Positions 30,070-40,292 are shown, counted from the stretch's first letter. The stretch: DNA of 64,000 nt from Acetobacter nitrogenifigens DSM 23921 = NBRC 105050 (GCF_000429165.1 NZ_AUBI01000001.1:434001-498000); one strand, 5' to 3'. Translations and numbers: made by a program. Notes: generated by a model not told the origin, from the sequence alone.

Positions 30070-30202
30070 CCGAGCAGCCTCTTTGGCGGTCGTGCTCTGA
30101 CATCTGACAAAAAAGCGCCGCAGATCAGCTTCGGGACGGTGAAATAAATTTCAGCCCTGCCGCGCCCGGAGAACCACAGCAGTTGAGGACGTCTGTGAAA
30201 TG

Positions 30203-31129
30203 TCAGCCCGCGTCTACGGATTGACGCGCCGCCGTCAACGCCCGCAAGGTCGGGTCCTCATCCCACTCATCGACGGGAACGAGATCGACCCCAACGCGCA
30301 GCGTATCGCCGCCGCCGCCCAGAATCAGACCACGAACCGGGCTGATATCCGCGTAATCCCTGCCCCACCCCAACACCACATGCTCGTCCTGCACGACGAT
30401 TCCGTTCGTTGGATCCAGGCCAAGCCAGCCGAACTCCGGCCCCAGCCACACCCCGACCCATGCGTGCGAAACATCTGCGCCCAGGCGACGCTTCTGCCCC
30501 TGCGGCGGGCGCGTGCGGATATAACCCGACATATATCGCGCCGGCAGGCCGAGCCAACGCAATCCGCTGAGCATCAGGTGCGTAAAGTCCTGGCAAACTC
30601 CTTCCCGCCGCGCCAGCACCTCGTCCGCCGTCGTCCGCAACGACGTGACGCCGGAGCGGAAGCGAAACTCCTTGAAAACGCGCATATTGAAATCGAGCAC
30701 GCCTTCAAGCAGCGACCGACCCGCCGGGAATGATTGCGCTGCATAGGCGCCAACTTTTTCAGAGGCGCGACACATCGATCCGTCAAACAGAAACTGAGAA
30801 ACATTAGCATCGAATCTTGAACGATCTCGAACAACTTCCCAGGAGGATATCTCCTCCACCGGGGGCGGAGCCGCAAACGCCACGTCAACTTCCGATACAG
30901 CCACAATCTCGAACCGCGTATGCGGCTCTTCATGGAAGAGCCAGAAGACCGGATTTCCGAAATGATCGACGCCGCCGTGACGTTTCACCGGCGCAGGTTC
31001 ACAATCGAGACGCGTCCACAGCACCCGCTGTCCCGGCAGATCCCGCGGCGTTACATGCAAGACGTGCGCCGCAAGGTCGACCGGATTTCCATAGCTGTAC
31101 ACGGTCGAGTGACGAACGCGATAGATCAT
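30203..31129 (-). CDS. Transglutaminase-like cysteine protein
   Basis: This 308-residue protein has a bacterial transglutaminase N-terminal beta domain (MIYRVRHSTVYSYGNPVDLA) and a papain-like core. The triad is visible: Cys in REGVCQDFTHLM, His in DVSHAWVGVW and Asp in LGLDPTNG. Such proteins may cleave or ligate peptides. The ATG overlaps the stop of the upstream ATP-grasp/alpha-E gene by four bases. It is the last gene of a conserved cluster predicted to make or modify peptides; biochemical function is unproven. Confidence 0.85.
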   Translation of the reverse strand: MIYRVRHSTVYSYGNPVDLAAHVLHVTPRDLPGQRVLWTRLDCEPAPVKRHGGVDHFGNPVFWLFHEEPHTRFEIVAVSEVDVAFAAPPPVEEISSWEVVRDRSRFDANVSQFLFDGSMCRASEKVGAYAAQSFPAGRSLLEGVLDFNMRVFKEFRFRSGVTSLRTTADEVLARREGVCQDFTHLMLSGLRWLGLPARYMSGYIRTRPPQGQKRRLGADVSHAWVGVWLGPEFGWLGLDPTNGIVVQDEHVVLGWGRDYADISPVRGLILGGGGDTLRVGVDLVPVDEWDEDPTLRALTAARQSVDAG

Positions 31130-33774
31130 GCCAGCGCCTCGTCATGGCTGTCCGCCACAAGATCGTCGCCGATGATGCCGACCAGCCGTGGCGAGGTCAG
31201 AACGGAGAAATAACAGCGACCGATCTGGTCGGACAATGAAAGAACCGAAGCGCAGGCGCTGCGCAGCGCCTCCGGCGCATCGGCTGCGGCGCGGTCCTGA
31301 TTCTGGTTCGCCAGCACCGACGCCACAACCATCGTCAACGAATCCAGAACCTGCGCCGCTGAGGCGGACAATTCGCCCGACGCCGCGCGTTGCGCCGCTG
31401 GCGCCGTCCCCCCGGCATTAGCCAGTTCGCCGAGGGAATCCCGCAACGCCGCCAACTGGAAACCGGCGCCGCGCGGATTGTCCGCATCAAGCAGCAGCAA
31501 ATCGAGCACCGGCGCAGGCTGCACGACGCCGAAATAACGCGAGCGATAGGTTATGACGCTGTCACAGATTTCCAGCATCAACCTCAGCGCCGCCTCCATT
31601 CGCCCGCGCTGATGAACGCCGGGCTGCTCCAGAACGCCCGCGCAGCACGACAGAACCAGCGACGCGCGTTCGATTCTACGGCCAAGATCAAGAAATTGCC
31701 GCCCGCCCGAACGCACCATGTTTTCCGCCGTGAGGCCCGAGAGCGTCGCCCCATACACCAGCAACGCGTCGGTGATTGCCGTCACGCGCGCGATGGACCG
31801 CGACACTTCGCTACGGCTTGGCGCAGCCGCCAGCTTGTCCAGAAGATCGTTGGAATTGTGGATAATGAAATCACGCATCTCACGCGTCAGGCGATCGGAA
31901 AGCTCCGGGACGAGTCGGAGGATTTTTCGCAAAATACGTCCGAATAATCCCTGCTCTCCCATCGCCCGTGAGAGCGTGTGGATCAGTGCGGAAAGCCCAT
32001 AACCGGAGGCCGGGATTTCATCGATAAGACCAACAGCGCGCAGCTCCCGCACGAGCGTCTCCAGATCGACCCGCTCTCGTGGAGATGGCTCGCCGCCCGC
32101 CATATGCGCGAGGACAACGCGTAAAAGTCGCGCAGTGCTGTCGATCTGTTCGAGATATCGGCCCAACCAGAAAAAATCGTCCGCAGCGCGGCTGGGGAGA
32201 TCTCCCAAGGAGCGACGAATCGGCAGCGGGGTGGCGAGATGGACCGGATGCTCCCGAGGCGCGATCTGATCGTTGACGAGAACCCATACGTCCTTGACGA
32301 CATGCTCATGACCGTCCCCATTCGTGGGGGCCGCGCCCTCATACACGCTTGCCAGGCCGCCCGGCATCACCGTCCAGTCCTCACCATCATGAACCGCGAA
32401 CAGCCTCATCGTCACCGGCCTGGGCACAAACTCGTCCACGCCGACGGTCGGCGCGACTGACGGGGCCAGAACCGGGTGCGCCACGTAACGCCACGGGGCG
32501 CGCCGGATCCGGTCCACCGCCTCCGCGCGCTCGGCGGCGCCCAGTTCCGAAATCCGCAGGTAGGGTTCGGCCGGGTCCAACGCGGACCCGATCTTCCATG
32601 CAACAGACCGCTTTGCAGAGGCCCCCGAGCCTGCGTGGAGAATCTCGTCCAGACACCTCTCTCCGGCCTCATCTCCCAACCAAACGGAAGTGGTATTTTC
32701 CAGCAGAAGATTTTCGCCAAGGAGCCGATTGGCAAGCGGCGCGAGGAAGGGCGCGAGCCCCGGCGCCTCTACGAATCCACTACGCGGATCATTCACCAGC
32801 CGAACTGTCCCGGCACGGGCAGCGTCCAGCAAACCGGTGACGCCCCCCGCGCCAGTTCCATCGGGCTCCAGAGGATCGAGCGCTCGCCCGTCCTGACGGA
32901 CCAGCAGCACATCCACCCGCCGAAGACCCCTTACCGTCTTCAGCCACAGTTCGCCCTCGCGAACCGCCAGATCTCCGGCCTCGACCAGGACACAGCCCAG
33001 TTCGCGGGCAAGAATCACATGCTCGCCCCAATCCCGGCAATGCGGTCCCGGCGTCAGCAACGCCAGACCGGGATTCGTCAATCCTTCGGGCGCGGCCCGC
33101 TGCAGAGATTCCTGCCAGATGTCGAGAAACGGCCCCAGCCGACGCAAATCCTGCCCGGAAAAGAATTCCGGCGCGACACGCACCATCTGGCGGCGCGCCT
33201 CCATCGCGACGCCCGCTCCGTCCGGCCTGACGCTCTGTTCCGCCAGAACCCGCCAGACGCCGTCCTGCTCGCGCACCACATCAACGGCGAACGACGACAG
33301 AAAGCGGCGGGAACGGCCGTGCTCGCCATCCAGTTCTCCCCCGCGCATGAATCCGCTGTTCGCCCACAGGAGAGCCGGAGGCAGCAGGCCCAGCGCCAAC
33401 GTCTCGCGCTCCCCGTAGACATCGCGCAGCAGGCTTTCCGCCAAGCGCACGCGCTGAATGACCCCAGCCTCCAGCACCGCGAATTCCTCGGCGCGCAAGA
33501 TTATCGGCAGGGGGTCGCAAATCAAAGGCCTGCTCTGACCTGCCACGACGTCCGGGCGGCGGGCCGCCTTGGCGCGCCCCTCGATCGTCTCGCTCAACGC
33601 CTCCATCGGCAGCGGCGAGCCTGTCTGGTCGGACAGCGCCACCGCGATCTGACGCTTCCTCGCCGCAAGTTCACGATGGCCAAGATCGGAAAACACGGCG
33701 AGCAGCCGCCGCCAGTGCTGGCGAACGCCGCCGCGACCGTCCACCATCTCGTCGAGGGGAATCGTCTCGTTCAT
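31126..33774 (-). CDS. Circularly permuted ATP-grasp and alpha-E fusion protein
   Basis: This 882-residue protein joins a circularly permuted type 2 ATP-grasp ligase (about 1-480) with an alpha-helical alpha-E domain (about 490-882). The ATP-grasp part shows LLRDVYGERETLALGLLPPA and NDPRSGFVEAPGLAPFLAPL. The alpha-E part shows DDFFWLGRYLEQIDSTARLL. In many bacteria these are two genes; here they are fused. Family work predicts peptide or amide-bond formation. The start at 33774 (MNETIPLDEM) lacks a good ribosome binding site, and the frame is open 26 codons further upstream, so the N-terminus is uncertain. Confidence 0.88.
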   Translation of the reverse strand: MNETIPLDEMVDGRGGVRQHWRRLLAVFSDLGHRELAARKRQIAVALSDQTGSPLPMEALSETIEGRAKAARRPDVVAGQSRPLICDPLPIILRAEEFAVLEAGVIQRVRLAESLLRDVYGERETLALGLLPPALLWANSGFMRGGELDGEHGRSRRFLSSFAVDVVREQDGVWRVLAEQSVRPDGAGVAMEARRQMVRVAPEFFSGQDLRRLGPFLDIWQESLQRAAPEGLTNPGLALLTPGPHCRDWGEHVILARELGCVLVEAGDLAVREGELWLKTVRGLRRVDVLLVRQDGRALDPLEPDGTGAGGVTGLLDAARAGTVRLVNDPRSGFVEAPGLAPFLAPLANRLLGENLLLENTTSVWLGDEAGERCLDEILHAGSGASAKRSVAWKIGSALDPAEPYLRISELGAAERAEAVDRIRRAPWRYVAHPVLAPSVAPTVGVDEFVPRPVTMRLFAVHDGEDWTVMPGGLASVYEGAAPTNGDGHEHVVKDVWVLVNDQIAPREHPVHLATPLPIRRSLGDLPSRAADDFFWLGRYLEQIDSTARLLRVVLAHMAGGEPSPRERVDLETLVRELRAVGLIDEIPASGYGLSALIHTLSRAMGEQGLFGRILRKILRLVPELSDRLTREMRDFIIHNSNDLLDKLAAAPSRSEVSRSIARVTAITDALLVYGATLSGLTAENMVRSGGRQFLDLGRRIERASLVLSCCAGVLEQPGVHQRGRMEAALRLMLEICDSVITYRSRYFGVVQPAPVLDLLLLDADNPRGAGFQLAALRDSLGELANAGGTAPAAQRAASGELSASAAQVLDSLTMVVASVLANQNQDRAAADAPEALRSACASVLSLSDQIGRCYFSVLTSPRLVGIIGDDLVADSHDEALA

Positions 33775-34571
33775 AAGGAGTCGTTTTAAGGGGTGGCCCG
33801 ATCTGTGCGCAATGCTCTCCACCAGTCGGCCTCTCGGGCAAGGTCCACCCATATCGAATCAGCCATAAAAACGGATCGGCCGGTCAGCACCCTTCAGTTC
33901 CTGACGTCAATCAGTTTTCGCCGTTCAGAACCTAACTGCTACCGAATCAAGGCCGTATTCAGGTAACGGCGGCAAGCGGATCATAAGCGTCCCCGGCGAC
34001 CTTCACTCCGGTGGCACACACGCTTACAGCCGACGCAAAGCTCATCGGAACAGGTCAGTGCGAGAGCGCGCAGGCGCTTGCGCCCGTTAAGTGCCGCACT
34101 CGATCACCGCCAGAGTTACCTACGCGCCGCCCCGTCGCGAACGTTCAGACCAGAACGCCAGCAAGGTCCAGTCGAACCCGACGCAGCCTGGCGGACCCCA
34201 CAGTCAATTGAGGCCTGACCTAAAAACAACCCAAGGGTCTTTTGGGAAATGTACAGGGTGGGCGCGAAGCGACCCGGTTCAAACCGCTGCCAACGTGTGG
34301 TTTCGACATCGGAGCGTCCACGAGCGCCAAAGCGCAGAGAATGCGCGCTGAATCGCTGTCGGCGCGTATTTCAAAACCTGCTCCAGGTGGCGAACCTATT
34401 CCCACCGCAATCGGCGTCAAGGACACCGAGGACAAAGCCGGAAACGCTTCGAACTGAAGTATTTCCTTATAATCTCAGGGAAGGTATCCGCGGCGACGCC
34501 CTCAAACGTCACCTGCAAAACTACCAACCCAAGAAAACGTAATGCCATGCCGAATTTACCATGCACCCTCC
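33775..34571. other. Large intergenic region within the transglutaminase cluster
   Basis: About 800 bases without a supportable gene, between two genes on the same strand. It should contain the promoter of the ATP-grasp gene. A weak minus-strand hairpin (stem CCCAA/TTGGG at 34230-34246) followed by TTGTTTTT could end transcription from the metallopeptidase gene. Short open frames on both strands look random. Confidence 0.45.
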
Positions 34572-35684
34572 CTACGCGGCCTCCAGCTTCGCGTCAGCGA
34601 GGGGCAGGCCATGCACAAGCTGGTGAATAAAACGGAGCTTCTCCGCAATCACTGGCGTAATTACGAACGGATAAAGATCCGCCTGCCCCATCGACCGATT
34701 GAGCGCGTTGACAACGACAGTCAGCGGCAACCACGCTTTAAGGATTTCGTCAAAAGACCCCGCGGAATACGGATCAAAATTGAAATGACGCTCCAGGCCA
34801 TCGCCTTCGGGCGTGGTGGTGTCGACTACAAGACCAAAAGCCATCGCGGTCTGCAATGTATCGACAATATGCAGGTAATGCGCCCACGTTTCCGCAAAAT
34901 CTTCCCACGGATGAGTCGTGGCGTAAGAGCTGACATATGTCGCCTGCCACCCGACAGGCGGTCCATTTTCATAATGAACGGTCAGAGCGGCGCCGTAATC
35001 CTGGGAGTCGTCGCCAAACACGGCGCGACACGCCTCAAGCTGTCCGGCGTCCCGCACGAGAACGTTCCAGTAGTAATGGCCGATTTCATGACGGAAATGC
35101 CCGAGCACCGTGCGGTAGTACTCGCCCATTTCAAGACGCATCTTTTCACGTTCTGCATCATTCGCTTCTCGTAGCGCGACGGTAATGACGCCCTCGTCAT
35201 GGCCCGTCATCACTTTCTGGCCATCCTCGCCGCCTAGCGGATCGTCCATAAAGTCAAAAGTCAAACCACCGTCCGCAGCTTCGACAGATTTTTTAATCGG
35301 CAGTTTCAACAGAAGCAGGCTGTAGATCAGATAGTGCTTGGCCGCTTCAAGCTTGCGCCACAACTCAAGATTTCCCTCGACCGTCAGATCGGGAATAACC
35401 CTGTTGAACGCGCAGGCGACGCAAAACTGGTCTTCAGTTCCGGCGGGCACCAACCAGTTGCACGCGTCCTGCTCCGCATTGACGCAAAACATGCGGGGCG
35501 CCGACGCGTCCCCGCCGGCCGGCAACCATCCTCCCACGCCGACCCCACCCTCGCCGTCAGCGGGGTCCAGCGCGATAAGCGTCGCTCCTTCGCTGCAATA
35601 ACCGACGCGACGCGAACACCGCTCGCACCGGACATTCTCAAAGAACAACATCTGCCCGCACGCCTGGCAGCAAAACAACTTCAT
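34572..35684 (-). CDS. Putative zinc-binding metallopeptidase (COG4307 type)
   Basis: This 370-residue protein opens with two CxxC zinc-ribbon pairs (CCQACG and CERC) and further cysteines around CVACAFN. The centre holds the metallopeptidase signature GHFRHEIGHYYW, with glutamate and two histidines of the HExxH type. No signal peptide is visible, so it is cytoplasmic. It is a regular member of the transglutaminase/ATP-grasp neighbourhood and lies 101 nt downstream of the DUF2126 gene. The substrate is not known. Confidence 0.82.
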   Translation of the reverse strand: MKLFCCQACGQMLFFENVRCERCSRRVGYCSEGATLIALDPADGEGGVGVGGWLPAGGDASAPRMFCVNAEQDACNWLVPAGTEDQFCVACAFNRVIPDLTVEGNLELWRKLEAAKHYLIYSLLLLKLPIKKSVEAADGGLTFDFMDDPLGGEDGQKVMTGHDEGVITVALREANDAEREKMRLEMGEYYRTVLGHFRHEIGHYYWNVLVRDAGQLEACRAVFGDDSQDYGAALTVHYENGPPVGWQATYVSSYATTHPWEDFAETWAHYLHIVDTLQTAMAFGLVVDTTTPEGDGLERHFNFDPYSAGSFDEILKAWLPLTVVVNALNRSMGQADLYPFVITPVIAEKLRFIHQLVHGLPLADAKLEAA

Positions 35685-35785
35685 GACCGTCTGGCTCCGG
35701 ATCCCGCTAAGGCCCTAACAACGTGACAGTCAGTGCGGTCGTTTCCTGTCAGCCGTCATTTTTCACGGCTCCGTTGAGACGCCGT

Positions 35786-38700
35786 TCAGAAACGGCGCAG
35801 ATCCAGCGTGCGCGGCTGCTCCAAAGACCGTTCCTGACGCGGCGGCGCCATAGGTCCGACCGTGTGACCTATCGGGAAGAACCGCGTGCGGCGGCGCGCT
35901 TCCGCCTCGTTCGCGTTGACCGGGCGGGTGTCGTAACTACGGCCGCCCGGATGAACGACGTGATAGGTAAGCCCGCCGACGCTCCTCCCCGTCCATGTGT
36001 CGTAGATGTCGAACATAAGGGGCGTTTCGACCCCGATCGTCGGATGTAACGAACTGGGGGGATTCCACGCCTTGAAACGCACGGCGCCGACGTATTCGCC
36101 CTGCCTCTGCGTCGCAGTGACCGGCACGGCGACGCCATTGCAGACCAGAACATAGCGTTCGCTGACCCAACCGCTGACCCGCGCCTGCACGCGCTCAACG
36201 GAGCTGTCGACATACCGCGCCGTGCCGCCAGCCGCAGGTTCTTCTGCAAGCGTGTTCCACGGCTCCAGCGCATGGCGAAGCTCAAGCGTGATCCCCAGTT
36301 CGCTGATATTTCCGATCTCCGGGAAGCGGAATTCGAAATGCGGCGCGAACCAGTCCGCGTCGAGCGGCGCGCCCAGTTGCGCCAGTTCCGCAATCGCGTC
36401 GCGGAAATCCTGCTCCACATAATGCGGCAACATGAAATCGTCGTGCAGGCGCGTTCCCCAGCGAACCAGACGACGCTCGTACGGGGTCTTCCAGAACGCC
36501 GCGACGCAAGCACGCATCAGCAGGCTCTGCGCCGCCGCCATCCGGTGATGCGGAGGCATCTCGAATGCGCGATATTCCACAAGCCCCAGCCGCCCCGACG
36601 AGCTTTCCGGCGCATACAGCTTGTCGATGCAGAACTCGGTTCGGTGCGTGTTGCCGGTCATATCGGCGAACAGGTTGCGGAACAGCCGATCGGTTAGCCA
36701 CGGCGGCGTGAAGGTCTGCCGGTTCACCTGCCGGAACGCGATCTCAAGCTCATACAGCGCGTCCTGCCGCGCCTCGTCAATGCGCGGATGCTGGGAGCTT
36801 GGCCCAATGAACAAACCGCTGAACAGGTAGGACAGCGACGGGTGATTGTGCCAGAATCCGACCAGCGACCGCAGCAGGTCTGGACGGCGCAGGAAAGGAC
36901 TATCCTCCGGTCTCGTCGCGCCCATCACCACGTGGTTGCCGCCGCCTGTTCCGACGTGACGGCCGTCGAGGAGGAATTTTTCGGCGATCAGGCCGACGCC
37001 GCGCGCCTCGTCGTAAAGCTGGCGGCTGCGTTCCTCATGCTCCGCCCAACTCGCCGCCGGATGCACGTTGACCTCGATTACGCCAGGGTCCGGCGTGATC
37101 GAGAACGACTTGACCCGTGGATCGCGCGGCGGCGCATAGCCCTCCAGCACAACCTTGCGACCGAATTCGTTCGCCGTCGCTTCGACCTGTGCGCACAGAT
37201 CCAGCCAGTCCTCGATCGCATACAGCGGCGGAAAGAATACATGAAGGATTCCACCTCGCGCCTCGACAGTCAGCGCAGTACGGACAACGTCCGGCTCTTC
37301 CCGATTGATCTCCAGAAGGTGCTCGCCCAGCGCCGTCGCCGTACTGATGCGCCAGGGCTTGCCAACGGGATAGGGCGGTAACGCCGGAAGATCTGACAGC
37401 ATAGGCTCGGGACGTTGCGGTCCCTCGTGGAAAGCCCCTTGCGAGCCAATACGATCAGGCGCGCTCGCCCTGTATGCGGTCGGCGCATAACGAACGGCTG
37501 CCGGATGCGGCGGGAGGGGAGATTTCGCCGCGAACGGATCAGGCTCGAACTGTTGCTCGATGTTCTCCGCGTCGGCCCAGGGCAGACTGTGCAGCGGCAG
37601 GCGGAAACCGATCGATGAGTCGCCCGGGATCAGGAAAATGGTGTCGTCGCGCAGGAACCAGCGCCCCGACCGCCAACGCCGCACGCCGTCGCGCACTTCA
37701 ACCCGCAGCGGCAACACCGAACCGGATTCCCGCGACAGCCCACGCCCGAACACCCGCGCAAGACGCTCGCGCTCCAGTGGGTCGTTCAGCTTCGACCCCT
37801 CGGCGAGCACGTTTGCGGGCAGCCGATGCTCTTTCCACAGATAGTAATGAACGTCCTCGTACGCAGGGGTCACAAGTTCCTCGTCAACGCCAAGACGCTG
37901 CGCGAGCGAGCGGGCGAAACGCCGTGCGTCATGTTCCGTCGCGTCGTCCGTATCGTCGTCGGACGCAAGGAGCGCACGGTCGAGCCACACCGGCTCCCCG
38001 TCCACGCGCCAGTAGCAGCTCAGCGCCCATCGGGGCAGCTGTTCACCCGGATAATGCTTGCCGAACAACGTCATATAGGCCGCGCCGGGCGACCAGAGCG
38101 GCATCAGTTTATGCAGAAGTCGCTGCGCGTAAGCCCGCTTGGTCGGGCCCAGCGCCTCGATATTCCACTCCGGCGCATCCATGTCGGCGGCGGCGATGAA
38201 CGTCGGCTCCCCGCCCATCGTCAGACGCACGTCGCCAGCCTCAAGCTGCGCATCGACCGCTTCGCCGGCGGCAAGGATGTCGCGCCACGTTCCGTCGGCG
38301 TAAGGCATCGTCGTGCGCGGCGTTTCGGCCACGCGCGTCACGAACATCTCGAACCCGAATTCGGTCTCGCACTTCTCCACGCCGCCGGAAATCGGCGCAG
38401 CGGAACTTGGCTCCGGCGTCGCGGCGAGCGGAATATGTCCCTCGCCCGCCAGCATTCCCGATGTCGCGTCCAAACCGACCCAGCCGGCGCCGGGCAGATA
38501 TACCTCCGCCCACGCATGAAGGTCGGTGAAGTCCGCCTCCGGGCCGCTCGGGCCTTCCACAGGCTTTTCGTCGGCGGCGAGCTGTATCAGATACCCCGAC
38601 ACAAACCGGGCCGCGTAACCAAGGTGACGCAGCAACTGCACCAGCAGCCACGCGCTGTCGCGGCACGAACCGCGCCCCTCGCCAAGCGTCTCCTCCGGCG

Positions 38701-39202
38701 TCCAGACGCCGGGCTCCATGCGCACGACATAAGAAATGCGTCGCTGAATCGCCTGGTTCAGTTCGACCAGCATATCCACCGTCCGGCGCGGCTCGCGCGA
38801 TACGCCGTCAAGCAAGACGCTCAACAGCGGGCCGAGAGGCTCGGTCCGGCGATACGGCGCAAGTTCCTGATCCAGCACGTGGTCGTATGTGAACGGCCAC
38901 TGCTCCGCATCCGGTTCAAGGAAGAAGTCGAACGGATTGACCGTCGCCATGTCGGCGACAAGGTCGACGCTGACATGGAAATGGTCGACGCGCTCCGGGA
39001 ACACGACGCGGGCCTGCCAGTTGCCGGACGGGTCCTGCATCCAGTTGATAAAATGCGGTTCCGGCTCGATCTTGAGCGCGTAGGACACGATATTCGTGCG
39101 GGCGTGCGCCGCAGGACGCAGACGGATGACCTGCGGGCCGAGCGTCACCGGCCGGTCGTAATCGTAGGTGGTCTTGTGCGTCAGGGCGACGTGTAGCGTC
39201 AT
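35786..39202 (-). CDS. Large transglutaminase with DUF2126 domain
   Basis: This protein of about 1138 residues starts with a transglutaminase N-terminal beta domain (ALTHKTTYDYDRPVTLGPQV). Its papain-like core has Cys in GEGRGSCRDSAWLL, His in DLHAWAEVYLPGAGW and Asp in VGLDATSG. The remaining 800 residues are the DUF2126 region (MGGEPTFIAAADMDAPEWN onward). ATG codons at 39208 and 39202 are both possible; 39202 has the better spaced GGAAAG. It heads the minus-strand cluster with the metallopeptidase, the ATP-grasp/alpha-E protein and a second transglutaminase. Confidence 0.87.
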   Translation of the reverse strand: MTLHVALTHKTTYDYDRPVTLGPQVIRLRPAAHARTNIVSYALKIEPEPHFINWMQDPSGNWQARVVFPERVDHFHVSVDLVADMATVNPFDFFLEPDAEQWPFTYDHVLDQELAPYRRTEPLGPLLSVLLDGVSREPRRTVDMLVELNQAIQRRISYVVRMEPGVWTPEETLGEGRGSCRDSAWLLVQLLRHLGYAARFVSGYLIQLAADEKPVEGPSGPEADFTDLHAWAEVYLPGAGWVGLDATSGMLAGEGHIPLAATPEPSSAAPISGGVEKCETEFGFEMFVTRVAETPRTTMPYADGTWRDILAAGEAVDAQLEAGDVRLTMGGEPTFIAAADMDAPEWNIEALGPTKRAYAQRLLHKLMPLWSPGAAYMTLFGKHYPGEQLPRWALSCYWRVDGEPVWLDRALLASDDDTDDATEHDARRFARSLAQRLGVDEELVTPAYEDVHYYLWKEHRLPANVLAEGSKLNDPLERERLARVFGRGLSRESGSVLPLRVEVRDGVRRWRSGRWFLRDDTIFLIPGDSSIGFRLPLHSLPWADAENIEQQFEPDPFAAKSPLPPHPAAVRYAPTAYRASAPDRIGSQGAFHEGPQRPEPMLSDLPALPPYPVGKPWRISTATALGEHLLEINREEPDVVRTALTVEARGGILHVFFPPLYAIEDWLDLCAQVEATANEFGRKVVLEGYAPPRDPRVKSFSITPDPGVIEVNVHPAASWAEHEERSRQLYDEARGVGLIAEKFLLDGRHVGTGGGNHVVMGATRPEDSPFLRRPDLLRSLVGFWHNHPSLSYLFSGLFIGPSSQHPRIDEARQDALYELEIAFRQVNRQTFTPPWLTDRLFRNLFADMTGNTHRTEFCIDKLYAPESSSGRLGLVEYRAFEMPPHHRMAAAQSLLMRACVAAFWKTPYERRLVRWGTRLHDDFMLPHYVEQDFRDAIAELAQLGAPLDADWFAPHFEFRFPEIGNISELGITLELRHALEPWNTLAEEPAAGGTARYVDSSVERVQARVSGWVSERYVLVCNGVAVPVTATQRQGEYVGAVRFKAWNPPSSLHPTIGVETPLMFDIYDTWTGRSVGGLTYHVVHPGGRSYDTRPVNANEAEARRRTRFFPIGHTVGPMAPPRQERSLEQPRTLDLRRF

Positions 39203-39391
39203 AGTCATCTTTCCAGAGCTTGGCTTTCTGGATTTAAGCCCAGCGCGGCGAGGACCGACAGACCCATTTTTATTACGCAATGAGAAAATTTTGACGCAGT
39301 CTCCCGTGTCGACGCGCAACGCCCGATCTCGAGAACGCTGCCGCCAAAGGATACGCCCCGTGATTTTCCCCCTTCATCTCTCCCGTTCGTC

Positions 39392-40144
39392 ATGATCCCA
39401 CCTGAGGCGTCCGCCACAAATCACGACTTTTCAGCATGGACCTGCATACGGCTCTCACCGCGCCTCACTATCCACGCAAACGGGAAGCAACCGGTCCTGC
39501 CGCCGGAGACGGAAGCCTGCGTCACGGGAATATGGGACGACGCCCGTCGCGTACGACCCACGCTGTTCAACGGGCGCATCTTCTGCGCCGACGCCATCTC
39601 CACCGACCGGATAGACGGACACTGGACTGAATATCGTCGTGCGTTCGCCCAGATCCGACGCCCCGGCTTGTTTGGGTCTCGCCCACTTCGGCAACTCGCC
39701 GTCTGCGGCGTTCTGTTCTGCCCCGAAGGACTGGTGCTGGCGCGACGTCAACGCGACGCGGCGTATCTCGGCGGGCTCTGGCAATCTCCGCCCGCGGGAA
39801 CGGTCGAAGCCCGAGCGAGCGCTGCTGCAGACTCACCCACCGATATCAACCTCGCTGCACAAATTCTGGCGGAAGCCGAAGAAGAGCTGGGGTTGGCGGC
39901 GGAGAATCTGACGGTCGGCGCGCCTGTCGTCGCGGTGACTCACGCCAAGACCGAAATCGTCGATATCTGCGTCTCGCTCACCACCGCCCTGCCCTTCGCC
40001 GAGATCGAATCGCTATGGCGACAGTCCGGCGACAGGGAATACGAACAAATGACTGTTGTCGCCGAGGCAGGACGCTCTGATTGGCTCAGCCGACCGGATT
40101 TGATCGCCACGACCCGCCTCGCCGTTGAAATGATGACACAATAA
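39392..40144 (+). CDS. Nudix-like protein with altered Nudix box
   Basis: This 250-residue protein has an N-terminal region of unknown fold and a Nudix-like domain from about residue 105 (QLAVCGVLFCPEGLVLARRQ). The box reads AEAEEELGL where the catalytic consensus is REUxEExGU, so the first arginine is replaced by alanine. The preceding loop from GLWQSPPAG is also longer than usual. The glutamates that bind metal remain, so activity cannot be excluded. It is divergent from the DUF2126 gene. Confidence 0.7.
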   Translation: MIPPEASATNHDFSAWTCIRLSPRLTIHANGKQPVLPPETEACVTGIWDDARRVRPTLFNGRIFCADAISTDRIDGHWTEYRRAFAQIRRPGLFGSRPLRQLAVCGVLFCPEGLVLARRQRDAAYLGGLWQSPPAGTVEARASAAADSPTDINLAAQILAEAEEELGLAAENLTVGAPVVAVTHAKTEIVDICVSLTTALPFAEIESLWRQSGDREYEQMTVVAEAGRSDWLSRPDLIATTRLAVEMMTQ

Positions 40145-40204
40145 AAATTCGACCACTGCGACACAAACATTACATTTTATCGACGAAAATTCCGTACGGA
40201 AAAT

Positions 40205-40292
40205 CCTTCGACGACGGCCGCAAAGCCGCGCTCAGCCTACTCGGCAGGCGATCAGCAACATGCGCCCACCGCATGACAGGGGCGCGTTTTTT
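40205..40292 (+). ncRNA. Candidate small RNA ending in a terminator
   Basis: Three hairpins follow one another on the plus strand: CGGC/GCCG (40215-40228), GCCT/AGGC (40235-40249) and the terminator stem GCGCCC/GCGCCC-complement (40262-40285). A run of six T ends the series. The region lies beyond the Nudix-like gene, so it may be just a long 3' UTR. The 5' end is a guess and no RNA family is claimed. Confidence 0.3.
40262..40292 (+). terminator. Rho-independent terminator
   Basis: GCGCCC (40262-40267) pairs with GGGCGC (40280-40285) and is followed by TTTTTT at 40287-40292. It would end transcription from the Nudix-like gene or from a small RNA in front of it. Confidence 0.75.

Noticed and set aside
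33775..34571. Remnant of a mobile element in the 800-base gap
   Set aside because: No inverted terminal repeats, direct repeats or transposase-like frame could be seen.
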